64,000 nt of DNA from Rhodanobacter sp. LX-99 (GTDB lineage: Bacteria > Pseudomonadota > Gammaproteobacteria > Xanthomonadales > Rhodanobacteraceae), in contig NZ_JAHFVL010000003.1 in NCBI RefSeq assembly GCF_018599185.1, positions 186,001 through 250,000 of the forward strand, written 5' to 3'. Under the pieces are notes generated by a model, which searched no databases, was not told where the DNA came from, and saw only the letters and a list, made by a program, of their open reading frames with translations. How positions within the stretch are numbered: position 1 is the stretch's first letter; each line of letters starts with the position of its first letter. This document shows, in pieces, positions 55,487 through 64,000 of the stretch. A program made the position numbers and the translations under genes.

Positions 55487-57184
55487 TCACCCGCCACCCT
55501 GCAGGCGGGCGCCGAGATCCAGCACGCGCGGGTTGGAAGGGGTCAGCTTGCGCGCGCGTTCCAGCGACTGGCTGGCACCGATGCGGTCGCCGCGCGCCAG
55601 TTGCTGCTCGGCCTGGTCGAGCCACGCGCTGGCCAGCCGGTTGCCCATGGCGCCCTGCACCGCATCGCCGGGCGCCAGTTCGGCCAGGTTCGCCAGCATG
55701 TCGCCGGCCTTGCCCAGGTTGCCGGCGGCGAGCGCCTGGTTGAATTGCCGTATGACCTGGCTGGGCAGGGACTGCAGGCCGTGCAGGGCCGCCTCGTCGT
55801 TGCCGTCGATCGCCAGCGCGCTGCGGTACAGGTCGTACGCGCTGCCGCCGGGCGGCATCATGATGTCGCCGTTGTTCGTGGCCACCTGCGCGCGCTGCAC
55901 CAGGCGCGCCACCTCCGCACTCTGCTGCGGCGACACGGCGACGGCAGCGGGCGGTTCCGGCTCTCGCTCCGCGGCGGCCGCGGGTGCGGCCGGTGCCGCC
56001 ACCGATGCCTTGTCCAGGCGCGCGCGCGCCGCGGCGAGGTCGGCCGATTTCGGCGCCAGTTCCGCCGCCCGGTCGAGCAGCTTCGCCGCCTGCTGCCTGT
56101 CGCCGTCGTCGAGCGCGGCATTCGCCTGTACGGTCAGCGCCTGCGCCACCTTGCCGAGGCCGGCGCGGGCCTGCGCGTTGTCCGGATCGAGCTTGAGCGC
56201 GGCCTGGAAGCGGGCCAGCGCGGTGTCGTCGCCGCTGCCGTCGATGCGCCCGGCGCGCAGCGCATCCTGGCCGGCGTTGAGCACCGCCTCCAGCGCGCTG
56301 TTGTCCTGCTTGCGCGTCTGCGCCTGCAGCGCGCGCAGCGCCGGCAGCGCGCCGTTGTTCGGCTGCAGCGCGGCCAGTTGCTCGATACGTGCGTCGGCCG
56401 TCGTGCTGTCCTTCGCGTCCAGCGCCGTGCGCGCCTGCACGGCCAGTGCGTAGCCGACCTGGTCGAGCCCGTGCGCGGCCACGGCATTGTCGGGATCGGC
56501 GCGCAGCACGCGCTGGTACAGCGCGCCGGCGCCCTCGGGGCCATCCAGCTTTCCGGCGGCCAGCGCCTGCTGCGCCTGGTCGACCAGGTCCACCGTGTGC
56601 ACCTGCGCCGCGCGGGCGCTGGCGATCGTGCGATCGAGCCGGTCGATGTCGCTGCCGCCGCCGAGCAGTTCGCGGGCCACCGCCGCCTGTTGCGCGGCCT
56701 GGCCCAGCTGGCCGGCCTGCAGCGCCGCATCGGCCTGCGCCAGCATGGCCTGGCCAACCTGGCGCAGGCCGTCGCGGGCGCGGTCGTTGTCCGGCTCCAG
56801 CGCCGCGGCGGCCTGGAACAGCTCGCGCGCACTGGTGCCGTCCTGGCCGTCCAGACGTCCATCCTGCAAGGCCTGCTGCGCCTGCACCAGCACCGTGTTG
56901 AAGTCGGTGCGCGGCAGCATCCCGCGCAGGCGGTTCTGGTTGAGCCAGAGCGCGCCGACCGCCACGAGCGCCAGCAGCAGCAACCACAGGGCACCCCTGC
57001 CGCGGCGGTGCCGGTGCCGCCGCGAGCCGGTTTCCCTGGCGTGCGGCCGGCGCGGTTCGACCGACACCTGCGGCAGGCCGTCCATGCCCGGCGCGCGCGG
57101 AGCATCCAACCGATCGAAGTCACCCAGGGTGGGCTCGGTGCGAATCGGTGGATGTTCGTCGTGCTGGTCTCGGCGTCCGCTCAT
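55487..57184 (-). CDS. Membrane-anchored TPR-like repeat protein, unknown function
   Basis: Protein of 565 residues. A cytoplasmic basic N-terminus (about 65 residues, RRHRHRRGRG) leads to one helix (ALWLLLLALVAVGALWL), then a periplasmic region of at least four degenerate repeats of about 110 residues. Each carries AL..GRLDG..G..A....AALK.DPDN..AR.GL..V. The middle contains an Ala/Pro/Glu-rich linker. Such repeats look like TPRs. The gene sits between relA and the SDR gene. I do not recognise a named family. Confidence 0.85.
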   Translation of the reverse strand: MSGRRDQHDEHPPIRTEPTLGDFDRLDAPRAPGMDGLPQVSVEPRRPHARETGSRRHRHRRGRGALWLLLLALVAVGALWLNQNRLRGMLPRTDFNTVLVQAQQALQDGRLDGQDGTSARELFQAAAALEPDNDRARDGLRQVGQAMLAQADAALQAGQLGQAAQQAAVARELLGGGSDIDRLDRTIASARAAQVHTVDLVDQAQQALAAGKLDGPEGAGALYQRVLRADPDNAVAAHGLDQVGYALAVQARTALDAKDSTTADARIEQLAALQPNNGALPALRALQAQTRKQDNSALEAVLNAGQDALRAGRIDGSGDDTALARFQAALKLDPDNAQARAGLGKVAQALTVQANAALDDGDRQQAAKLLDRAAELAPKSADLAAARARLDKASVAAPAAPAAAAEREPEPPAAVAVSPQQSAEVARLVQRAQVATNNGDIMMPPGGSAYDLYRSALAIDGNDEAALHGLQSLPSQVIRQFNQALAAGNLGKAGDMLANLAELAPGDAVQGAMGNRLASAWLDQAEQQLARGDRIGASQSLERARKLTPSNPRVLDLGARLQGGG

Positions 57185-57270
57185 GTTCCGTGGCTATGAA
57201 GACTGTTGGCGCAGCTTAACATCGGCCCGCCAGCCGCCGTTCCGCTTGCTGGCGGGCATTGCGCGGTCAT

Positions 57271-59409
57271 TCAGCCGACGCCGACCCGGCGCACGTCGAT
57301 CACGTTCGGCAGCGCCAGCAGCTTGCCGAGCAGGGTCGACAGCTGTTCGAAGTCGCGCACGCGCAGGGTGAAGCGCATCTCCACCTCGCCGGTGTGCACG
57401 AACAGCCGGCTGGACGAGGCGATGATGTGGGTCCCGGCGTTGCTGACGACGCTGGTGACGTCCTTCTGCAGTCCCTTGCGGTCGTAGCCGCGCAGTTCGA
57501 TGTCGACCTCGTACGCCTGCGCGGCGGCGCTGCCCCAGCTCACCTCGATCACCCGGTCCGGGTCGCGCCGCGCCAGCCGCGCCAGGCTGCCGCAGTCGGC
57601 GCGATGCACCGAAACGCCGCGGCCCTTGGTGATGAAACCGCGCACCGGGTCGCCGGGCAGCGGCTGGCAGCAACGCGCCAGCGTGGTCAGCAGGTTGCCG
57701 ATGCCCTCGATGCTGAGCGCACTGTGGTCGAGCGTGGCGTGGCGCGAAGCCACCGGCGCGCCCGACTGGGTGACCGCCGGTTCCGGCGGCTGCGCCGCCT
57801 CCTGCAGCACGCGGGCGATCTGGCCGGGGGTGATTTCGCCCAGCGCCAGCGCGATCAGCAGCTCGTCCTGGCTCTTCAGGTGGAAGTGCGCCGGCAGCTT
57901 GCCCACGTCCGCATTCGACAGGGCAAGCCGCTTCAGCTCGCGCTCGAACATGCTGCGGCCCACCGCGAGGTTCGCGTCGTGGGCGATCTTGCGGAACCAA
58001 GCGCGCACCTTGTCTTTCGCCCGCGCGGTGTTGAGGTAGCCGTGGTGCGGCGACAGCCAGTCGCGGCTGGGCTCGGCCACCTTCGCGGTGAGGATCTCCA
58101 CCCGGTCGCCGCTTTGCGGCTGGAACGTCAGCGGCACGATGCGGCCGTTGACCTTGGCGCCGCGGCAGCGATGGCCCACCTCGGTATGCACCAGGTAGGC
58201 GAAGTCCAGCACGGTGGCGCCGCGCGCCAGGTCGAACACCTCGCCTTTCGGGGTCAGCAGGTAGACGCGGTCTTCCAGCAGTTCGGTCTGCAGCTCGGCG
58301 GCCAGCGTGCTGTCGTCCTCGCCGCGCGTATCCAGCAGCTTGCGCATCCAGGCGATCTTCGCCTCGAACTCGGCGTCGCTGCTGCCGCCTTCCTTGTAGC
58401 GCCAGTGCGCGGCCACGCCCAGTTCGTTGGCGCGGTGCATCTCGCGGGTGCGGATCTGCACTTCCAGGGTCTTGCCGGCCGGCCCCAGCACCGCGGTGTG
58501 CAACGACTGGTAGCCGTTCGCCTTGGGCCGCGCGATGTAGTCGTCGAACTCGCCCGGCAGGTGCGGCCACAGCGAATGCACCACGCCCAGCGCGGCGTAG
58601 CAGTCGGTGATGTTATCGACCAGCACGCGCACCGCGCGGATGTCGTACAGGTCGGAAAAATCCAGCGACTTGCGCTGCATCTTCTTCCATATCGAATAGA
58701 TGTGCTTCGGCCGCCCGGCCAGCTCGGCATGGATGCCGGCCGCTTCCAGCGCGCGCTGCAGTTCGTCCAGCGAGTCGCGGATGAACGCCTCGCGATCGGT
58801 GCGGCGCTCGTCGAGCAGGTCCGCGATGCGGCGGTAGGTTTCCGGTTGCAGGTAGCGGAATGCCAGGTCTTCCAGCTCCCACTTCAGCTGCCAGATGCCG
58901 AGCCGGTTCGCCAGCGGGGCATGGATGTCGCGGGTCAGCCGCGCCAGCGCCTGGCGTTCGGCCTCCGGCGCGGCCGCCGCCGCGCGCATCCGCGCCAGTT
59001 GCCGCGCCAGCAGCACGAACACCACGCGCAGGTCGCGCACGATCGCCAGCAGCAGCCGGCGCAGGCCCTCGGCTGCACCCTGCGGCGGCCGTTGCGCATG
59101 CAGCGCCCACACCTGTTCGGCCGCCTGCTGGCCGTCGACCAGCCGCTGCAGTTCGGCCGGCAACTTCGCGCGCCGCTCCGCCCACCATGCCGGGTCGACC
59201 CGCGCCAGTTCGAACCACACCGCCGCCGCCTGGGTCCGCGCGTCGCAGCCGAGCATGCCGAGCAGGTCCAGCACGTCGGCGCACTCGGCCTGATCCACCG
59301 CACGGGTGGCGCAAGCATCCAGCGCGTCGGCCAGCACCGGCGGCAGCGTACCGGCGCGGTCGCGCCATGACTGCAGGCCGGGGACGGCGATGGAAACGGC
59401 TTGAACCAT
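57271..59409 (-). CDS. relA: GTP pyrophosphokinase RelA
   Basis: Protein of 712 residues. The N-terminal region lacks the HD hydrolase motif that SpoT uses. The synthetase domain has GRPKHIYSIWKKMQRK, FSDLYDIRAVRVLV, EFDDYIARPKANGYQSLHTAV (acidic ExDD as in RelA) and EVQIRTREMH. TGS, helical, zinc-finger (CCQPLPGD) and ACT domains follow. It makes (p)ppGpp on stalled ribosomes. The start at 59409 (MVQAVS) fits RelA proteins. A SpoT partner is not in this window. Confidence 0.95.
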   Translation of the reverse strand: MVQAVSIAVPGLQSWRDRAGTLPPVLADALDACATRAVDQAECADVLDLLGMLGCDARTQAAAVWFELARVDPAWWAERRAKLPAELQRLVDGQQAAEQVWALHAQRPPQGAAEGLRRLLLAIVRDLRVVFVLLARQLARMRAAAAAPEAERQALARLTRDIHAPLANRLGIWQLKWELEDLAFRYLQPETYRRIADLLDERRTDREAFIRDSLDELQRALEAAGIHAELAGRPKHIYSIWKKMQRKSLDFSDLYDIRAVRVLVDNITDCYAALGVVHSLWPHLPGEFDDYIARPKANGYQSLHTAVLGPAGKTLEVQIRTREMHRANELGVAAHWRYKEGGSSDAEFEAKIAWMRKLLDTRGEDDSTLAAELQTELLEDRVYLLTPKGEVFDLARGATVLDFAYLVHTEVGHRCRGAKVNGRIVPLTFQPQSGDRVEILTAKVAEPSRDWLSPHHGYLNTARAKDKVRAWFRKIAHDANLAVGRSMFERELKRLALSNADVGKLPAHFHLKSQDELLIALALGEITPGQIARVLQEAAQPPEPAVTQSGAPVASRHATLDHSALSIEGIGNLLTTLARCCQPLPGDPVRGFITKGRGVSVHRADCGSLARLARRDPDRVIEVSWGSAAAQAYEVDIELRGYDRKGLQKDVTSVVSNAGTHIIASSSRLFVHTGEVEMRFTLRVRDFEQLSTLLGKLLALPNVIDVRRVGVG

Positions 59410-59500
59410 GAAACGATCTTCCTCATCGGCCAGCGGCACCGCAGGCGTTGCGCTCGCCGCGGCTGGCTGGCATGTTCCGCCAATGCCTGGCGCACGACCA

Positions 59501-59565
59501 GCTTACCGCGCAGAATCGGCGTTCGCCTGCGGCTGGCCGGGGGAGCGGCTTATCGCGCAGAATCG
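59501..59565. repeat. 18-bp direct repeat upstream of the 59598 gene
   Basis: GCTTACCGCGCAGAATCG (59501-59518) and GCTTATCGCGCAGAATCG (59548-59565) differ at one base. The 3' copy lies 33 bp ahead of the next start codon. They may be duplicate promoter -10 regions (CAGAAT) or binding sites. Confidence 0.6.
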
Positions 59566-59597
59566 TTCCGCCCGTTCCCTGCCCGGAGGATGCACCC

Positions 59598-60074
59598 ATG
59601 TCGACCCGTCCGCGTCACCTGATCCGGTCGCTGCTGCTGGCGCTGCCGCTGTTCTGCCTGTCCGTGCAGGCGCAGCAGGCCGACCTGCAGCAGCGCATGA
59701 GCAGCGCCGAATTCAAGGCGGCCGGGCTGGACAAGCTGTCGCCGCAGGAACTGCAGAACCTCGACGACTGGCTGCGCAAGCACGACAAGGCCGTCACCAA
59801 GATGGTCGACGCCAGCGGCAAGCCGGTGTTCTATCCCGAGACGCAAAAGCGCAGCAAGATCAACGCGCATATCGCCGGCCACTTCGACGGTTGGCACGGC
59901 CATAGCCAGTTCACGCTGGACAACGGCCAGGCGTGGGAGCAGGTCGGCACGGACACGCCCTCCTGCATGAGCTCGGACAACCCCGCGGTCAAGGTCAAGC
60001 CGTCGATCCTCGGCAACTGGCTGATGTACGTGGCCGGCTGCAACGATTCTGCCCACGTCAAACGCGTGCGTTGA
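59598..60074 (+). CDS. Conserved hypothetical secreted protein
   Basis: Protein of 158 residues. A signal peptide (LIRSLLLALPLFCLSVQA, cleaved after QAQ or VQA) is followed by QRMSSAEFKAAGLDKLSPQELQNLDDWLRKH and a C-terminal part with GHFDGWHGHSQFTLDNGQAWEQV. I recognise no named domain beyond what looks like a small beta sandwich. GGAGGAT upstream supports the ATG at 59598. It is divergent from relA. Confidence 0.82.
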   Translation: MSTRPRHLIRSLLLALPLFCLSVQAQQADLQQRMSSAEFKAAGLDKLSPQELQNLDDWLRKHDKAVTKMVDASGKPVFYPETQKRSKINAHIAGHFDGWHGHSQFTLDNGQAWEQVGTDTPSCMSSDNPAVKVKPSILGNWLMYVAGCNDSAHVKRVR

Positions 60075-60083
60075 CCGGAAGGT

Positions 60084-63000
60084 TCAGCCCAGCGCCGCCA
60101 GCGCCTTCGCCAGCCGCTTCGCCGAGACCGGTTCGGCGGTCTTCAGCTCCTGCGCGAACAGCGACACGCGCCACTCTTCGATCAGCCAGCGCAGCTCGGC
60201 GAGTTCCGCCGCATCGGCGCCGGCGGCGCGGTGCTGCAGGTACGCGCGCCAGTACGGCAACACCTGCAGCATGCGCTGCTGGTCTTTCGCCGGATCCAGG
60301 CGCAGGCGTTCGGCGCGCAGGCGCATCGCCCTGAGGTAACGCGGGTAGTGCGCCAGCCGCGCCGGCGGCAAATCGCGCAGGAAGCCTGGAGGGAGCAGCG
60401 CGTCGAACTGTTCGCGCAGGTCGTCGTAGCTGGCACGGGCGAAGCCCAGCAGCGGCGGCTGCAGCCACGGCTTGAGTTCGGCCTGCGCCTCGATCACCGG
60501 TTCTGCCAGTTTCAGCCGTTCGACACCGGCGCCGAACAGCTCGCGCGAAAACTGTGCGCGCAGCTTCTCGAACGCAGCGGCGGTGCGCACGTCCAGCTCA
60601 TGCTGTTCGAGCAGGTCGGCGAAGCCGCCTTCGAGCAGGTCCTGGCGCAACCCGTCCACACCGCCAAGCGGTGCGTACTGCAAGGCCAGCGCATTGCCGA
60701 TCGGCAGGCGCCGGCGCGCCTGCTTCGCCTCGCTGGCCAGCGCATTGCGCAGCAGCCGCACCACGCCTTGCCGGTGCGCCGCGCGCGCCTCGTCGCCGCG
60801 CTCGAACACGCGCAACGCCACCGTCTCGCCCAGGTCGACCAGCGCCGGGAACGCGGCGAGGCCGCCGTCGGAACGCACCTGCGCGGGAATCTCCTCGAAA
60901 TCCCAGCTGCTCACATCTTCGCGGGTCAGCTCGATGTCGGTCTTGCGCGAGAACGCCTCGCGCGCCTGGCCTTCCCACTGCCCGCGCAATGCGGCGAGGT
61001 CGCGACTGCCGGCCAGCGTCTTGCCGCGCTCGTCATGCAGGCGGTAGCGCATCAGGAAGTGCGGCGGCAGTTCGACGGCGGCGAAGTCGCCCGCGGCAAT
61101 GTCGACGCCGGTGGTGCGCTTCAGGAACGTGGCCAGCGCCTTCGCCAGCGATTCGTCGCGCGGCGACTCGGCCTCGGCAAACGCACGGGCGAAATCCGGC
61201 GCGGGCACGAAGTTGCGGCGCAGCGCCTTCGGCAGGCCGCGGATCAGTTCGGCCACCTTGTCGGCGAGCAGGCCGGGCACCAGCCATTCGCAGCGGTCCG
61301 GCGGCAGCGCGTTCAACATCGCCAGCGGCAGGTGCAGGGTGACGCCATCGGCCTCGTCGCCGGGGACGAAGCGGTATTCGAGTTTGTAGCGCTGCGGCCG
61401 CTCCTGCGCATCCTGCGCCCGCGGCACTCGACCATCCATGGCCAGCGGCGGAATCTCCAGGGCGGCGGGAAAAGCCTTCGCATCCAGTCCCGCGCCACCG
61501 ACCAGCACGTCGTCCAGCGACCAGCGCAGCGCGGCCTGTTCGGCCGGACGCGCCTTGCGGTACCACGCGTCCAGCGCGCGGCTGCTGGCGACGTCCTCGG
61601 GCAGCTTGCCCTCGAAGAAGGCGACCAGATCATCCTCGTGACGGATCAAACCCTCGCGGCGCTGCTTCGCCTCGATGCCGAGCGCTTCCTCCAAAACGCG
61701 CTGATTCGCGCGCACGAAATCGACGGCTGCTCCTGCACGTCCTGCACCCGCAGCACTTGACCTTCCATGGTCGGCGCTGTCGATGTCTCCGCGCACCAGC
61801 GCCTCGCGCAGGAAGATCGCGTGGGCCAGCGCGGGATCCCGTTGCTGGAACGTGACCGGCCGCTTCTCCACCAGCACCAGGCCGAACAGGCTGACCTGTT
61901 CGTACGCCACCACGCAGCCGCGTTTCTTCGACCAGTGCGCGTCGCGGCAACTCATGCGCAGCAGGTGCGCCGCCTGCTGCTCGATCCACAGCGGTTCCAC
62001 GCGCGCATTCGCCATGCCCCACACGCGCCCACCGACGTCGAGGATCTGCGCGGAGAAGATCCAGTTCGGCGGTGCCTTGGCCAGCGCCGAACCGGGGAAT
62101 ACCTGGAACTTGCGCTCACGCGTGCTCTGGTACACGCCCTTTTCGTCCTTGCGGCCGACCTGGGTGGGCAGACCGGCGAGCAAGGCGCGGTGAACCGATT
62201 CGTACAGCCGCTCGGCGTCGCTCTCGCTCCCTCCCCTGCTCGCAGGGGAGGGCTGGGGTAGGGTGCCTTTGACCTTAAGAGCTTCACCCCCTCCCAACCT
62301 CCCCCTGCGCGCAGGGGGAGGAGCAGAGCGCGCTTCGCCCTGCGCGGAAGGGGAAACATCCAGCTTCCATCCCAACTCCTGCACCACCAGCAGCAGCTGC
62401 CGATGCAGCTCGCGCCATTCGCGCATGCGCATGAAGCTGAGGAAATGCCGCGAGCACCAGTCGCGCAGCTTCGACTGGGTCAGTTCCTCGTGGGCGTCGT
62501 GATAGGCGCGCCACAGGTTCAGCACGCCGACGAAGTCGGACTTCGGGTCGGCGAACGCGGCGTGCGCGGCGTCGGCCTGCTGGCGTGCATCGCCCGGGCG
62601 CTCGCGCGGGTCCTGGATGCTGAGGAAGGACACGATGGTGAGCAGTTCGCGCAAGGCATGCAGCTTCCCGCCTTCCACCAGCATGCGCGCCAGCTGCACG
62701 TCGATCGGCAACCGCGCCAGCGTGCGGCCGATCGGCGTGAGCCTGCGCGCATCGTCGATCGCGGATATCTCGGTGAGCCGGCGGAAGCCGTCGGCGACCA
62801 CGCGCGGGTCGGGCGCCTCCAGGAACGGGAACTCGTCCACCTCGCCCAGCTGCAGCGCCAGCATGCGCAGGATCACGTTGGCCAGCGACGAGCGCAGCAG
62901 TTCCGGGTCGGTGAACGCGGCGCGGCCGGCGAAATCCGCCTCGTCGTACAGGCGATAGCAGATGCCCGGCCCCACGCGGCCGCAGCGGCCCTTGCGCTGG

Positions 63001-64000
63001 TCGGCGGCAGCCTGCGACACCGGTTCCACGTGCAGCCGTTCGAGCTGGCTGCGCTGGCTGTAGCGCTTGACACGCGCGGTGCCGGTGTCGATCACGTAGC
63101 GGATGCGCGGCACCGTGAGCGAGGTCTCGGCGACGTTGGTGGCCAGCACCACGCGGCGCTTCACGCCGGGCTTGAACACGCGGTCCTGGTCGCCGGCGGA
63201 GAGCCGCGCGTACAGCGGCATGATCTCCGTCTCGCGGTACTGCCGGCGCGACAGCAGCTGGTGCGCGTCGCGGATCTCGCGCTCGCCGGGCAGGAACACC
63301 AGCACGTCGCCGCGCGGGTCGTCGTGGGTGATCTCGTCGAGCACCGCGGCGATGTGTTCGGCGCTGCCCTGCTGCATGTCCTTGCCGCGGCCCTGCCGCG
63401 CGGCGATCTCGTCCAGCGAGCGCCAGCGCAGCTCGACCGGATACGCGCGCCCTTCCACCTCGACCACCGGCGCGCCGTCGAAATGCTCGGCGAAGCGTGC
63501 GGTGTCGATCGTCGCCGAGGTCACGATGATCTTCAGCTCCGGCCGCTTCAGCGCCAGCCGCTTGAGGTAGCCGAGCAGGAAGTCGATGTTGAGGCTGCGC
63601 TCGTGCGCCTCGTCGATGATGATGGTGTCGTACGCGCTGAGCCACGGATCGCCCTGGGTCTCGGCGAGCAGGATGCCGTCGGTCATGAACTTGATCAGGC
63701 TGCGCTCGGACACCTGGTCGTTGAAGCGCACCTGGAAACCCACGACCTCGCCCAGCGGCGTGCCCAGCTCCTCCGCCACGCGGCGCGCCACCGAGCGCGC
63801 GGCCAGCCGGCGCGGCTGGGTGCAGCCGATCATGCCGGCCTCGCCGCGGCCGGCGGCCAGGCACAGTTTCGGCAGCTGGGTGGTCTTGCCCGAGCCGGTC
63901 TCGCCGGCGATCACCACCACCTGGTGCTCGCGGATCAGCTTGACGATGTCCTCGCCGCGCGCGCTGATCGGCAGCGACTCGTCCAGCCGGATCGGCGGCT
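60084..64000 (-). CDS. hrpA: ATP-dependent RNA helicase HrpA, 5' end missing
   Basis: The stop is at 60084 and the frame is open to the right edge, giving about 1305 residues; the N-terminal part lies outside. DEAH-box RNA helicase motifs: GETGSGKTTQLPKL, TQPRRLAARSVARR, DEAHERSLNIDFLL, TSATIDTARF, NVAETSLTVP and QRKGRCGRVGPG. The C-terminal half carries the OB/DUF3418-type region of HrpA. A low-complexity segment in frame (residues encoded around 62220-62350, SAPPPARRGRLGGGEALKVKG) is derived from a palindromic repeat. HrpA rescues stalled ribosomes. Confidence 0.94.
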   Translation of the reverse strand, partial: PPIRLDESLPISARGEDIVKLIREHQVVVIAGETGSGKTTQLPKLCLAAGRGEAGMIGCTQPRRLAARSVARRVAEELGTPLGEVVGFQVRFNDQVSERSLIKFMTDGILLAETQGDPWLSAYDTIIIDEAHERSLNIDFLLGYLKRLALKRPELKIIVTSATIDTARFAEHFDGAPVVEVEGRAYPVELRWRSLDEIAARQGRGKDMQQGSAEHIAAVLDEITHDDPRGDVLVFLPGEREIRDAHQLLSRRQYRETEIMPLYARLSAGDQDRVFKPGVKRRVVLATNVAETSLTVPRIRYVIDTGTARVKRYSQRSQLERLHVEPVSQAAADQRKGRCGRVGPGICYRLYDEADFAGRAAFTDPELLRSSLANVILRMLALQLGEVDEFPFLEAPDPRVVADGFRRLTEISAIDDARRLTPIGRTLARLPIDVQLARMLVEGGKLHALRELLTIVSFLSIQDPRERPGDARQQADAAHAAFADPKSDFVGVLNLWRAYHDAHEELTQSKLRDWCSRHFLSFMRMREWRELHRQLLLVVQELGWKLDVSPSAQGEARSAPPPARRGRLGGGEALKVKGTLPQPSPASRGGSESDAERLYESVHRALLAGLPTQVGRKDEKGVYQSTRERKFQVFPGSALAKAPPNWIFSAQILDVGGRVWGMANARVEPLWIEQQAAHLLRMSCRDAHWSKKRGCVVAYEQVSLFGLVLVEKRPVTFQQRDPALAHAIFLREALVRGDIDSADHGRSSAAGAGRAGAAVDFVRANQRVLEEALGIEAKQRREGLIRHEDDLVAFFEGKLPEDVASSRALDAWYRKARPAEQAALRWSLDDVLVGGAGLDAKAFPAALEIPPLAMDGRVPRAQDAQERPQRYKLEYRFVPGDEADGVTLHLPLAMLNALPPDRCEWLVPGLLADKVAELIRGLPKALRRNFVPAPDFARAFAEAESPRDESLAKALATFLKRTTGVDIAAGDFAAVELPPHFLMRYRLHDERGKTLAGSRDLAALRGQWEGQAREAFSRKTDIELTREDVSSWDFEEIPAQVRSDGGLAAFPALVDLGETVALRVFERGDEARAAHRQGVVRLLRNALASEAKQARRRLPIGNALALQYAPLGGVDGLRQDLLEGGFADLLEQHELDVRTAAAFEKLRAQFSRELFGAGVERLKLAEPVIEAQAELKPWLQPPLLGFARASYDDLREQFDALLPPGFLRDLPPARLAHYPRYLRAMRLRAERLRLDPAKDQQRMLQVLPYWRAYLQHRAAGADAAELAELRWLIEEWRVSLFAQELKTAEPVSAKRLAKALAALG
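62230..62321. repeat. Palindrome pair inside hrpA
   Basis: Two perfect palindromes, CCTCCCCTGC-TC-GCAGGGGAGG (62230-62251) and CCTCCCCCTGCG/CGCAGGGGGAGG (62298-62321), flank a short spacer that includes TTGACCTTAAGAG. The insert keeps the reading frame of hrpA. Confidence 0.85.

Overview
The window is about 64 kb of gene-dense, GC-rich chromosome that fits a gammaproteobacterium of the Xanthomonadales, most likely Rhodanobacteraceae (Rhodanobacter/Dyella-like). The reasons are the very high GC of the coding DNA, the gene order kdsD-kdsC-lptC-lptA-lptB-rpoN-hpf-hprK-rapZ-EIIA-ptsH-ptsI, the presence of HprK in a Gram-negative, and typical Xanthomonadales neighbours (purM/purN divergent from DUF2066-perM-hda; suhB divergent from trmJ). 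I see no rRNA, tRNA, CRISPR array, prophage or insertion sequence. Genus is an inference; no marker gene settles it.

Layout. 1-4.8 kb: an alpha-glucan/sugar utilisation operon (truncated six-hairpin glycosidase, MFS sugar transporter, secreted GH13 amylase) coupled by ATGA overlaps. 4.8-6.1 kb: a small island of visibly lower GC with a frameshifted GNAT acetyltransferase and an orphan gene, each followed by a copy of a 74-75-bp direct repeat. 6.1-7.3 kb: small genes (GFA, membrane peptide, ACT domain). 7.3-12.5 kb, minus strand: a PAS-GAF-PAS-GGDEF-EAL signalling protein, a LacI-family regulator and a sugar porter with a LacI-type palindrome in front of it, probably related to the first cluster. 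12.7-20.6 kb: recQ, an alkyltransferase-like gene, phosphate uptake (DUF47 + Pit), a CorC/HlyC protein, trmJ and suhB. 20.9-27.2 kb: a permuted NlpC/P60-like protein, hda, perM, a DUF2066 gene, purM, purN and a DUF3108 gene. 27.3-39.3 kb: murA and ibaG, then the LPS/sigma-54/PTS block: Kdo synthesis (kdsD, kdsC), LPS export (lptC, lptA, lptB), rpoN, hpf, and a phosphotransfer chain with no sugar permease (hprK, rapZ, mannose-type EIIA, ptsH, ptsI). 39.4-48.5 kb: a secreted duplicated-domain protein, yeiE/yeiH, a methyltransferase, tsaB, creD, lepB, and a divergent rcnR/dmeF nickel-cobalt module with a clear operator. 48.5-64 kb: a DinG/YoaA helicase, a thioredoxin-fold protein, MAPEG, PBP1b with a TPR lipoprotein 2 bp downstream (an LpoP-like pair), an SDR and a membrane-anchored TPR protein, relA, a small secreted protein, and hrpA running off the right edge.

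Several families of short non-coding repeats have landed in the block. GGGAATC-type tandem units form long hairpins in the murA/ibaG and ptsH/ptsI gaps. A REP-like palindrome lies between recQ and the sugar porter, with a relic at the end of the DinG gene. A CCTCCCC(C)TGC palindrome pair sits in frame inside hrpA. At three places (ibaG, the DinG-like gene, hrpA) the repeat has become protein-coding sequence.
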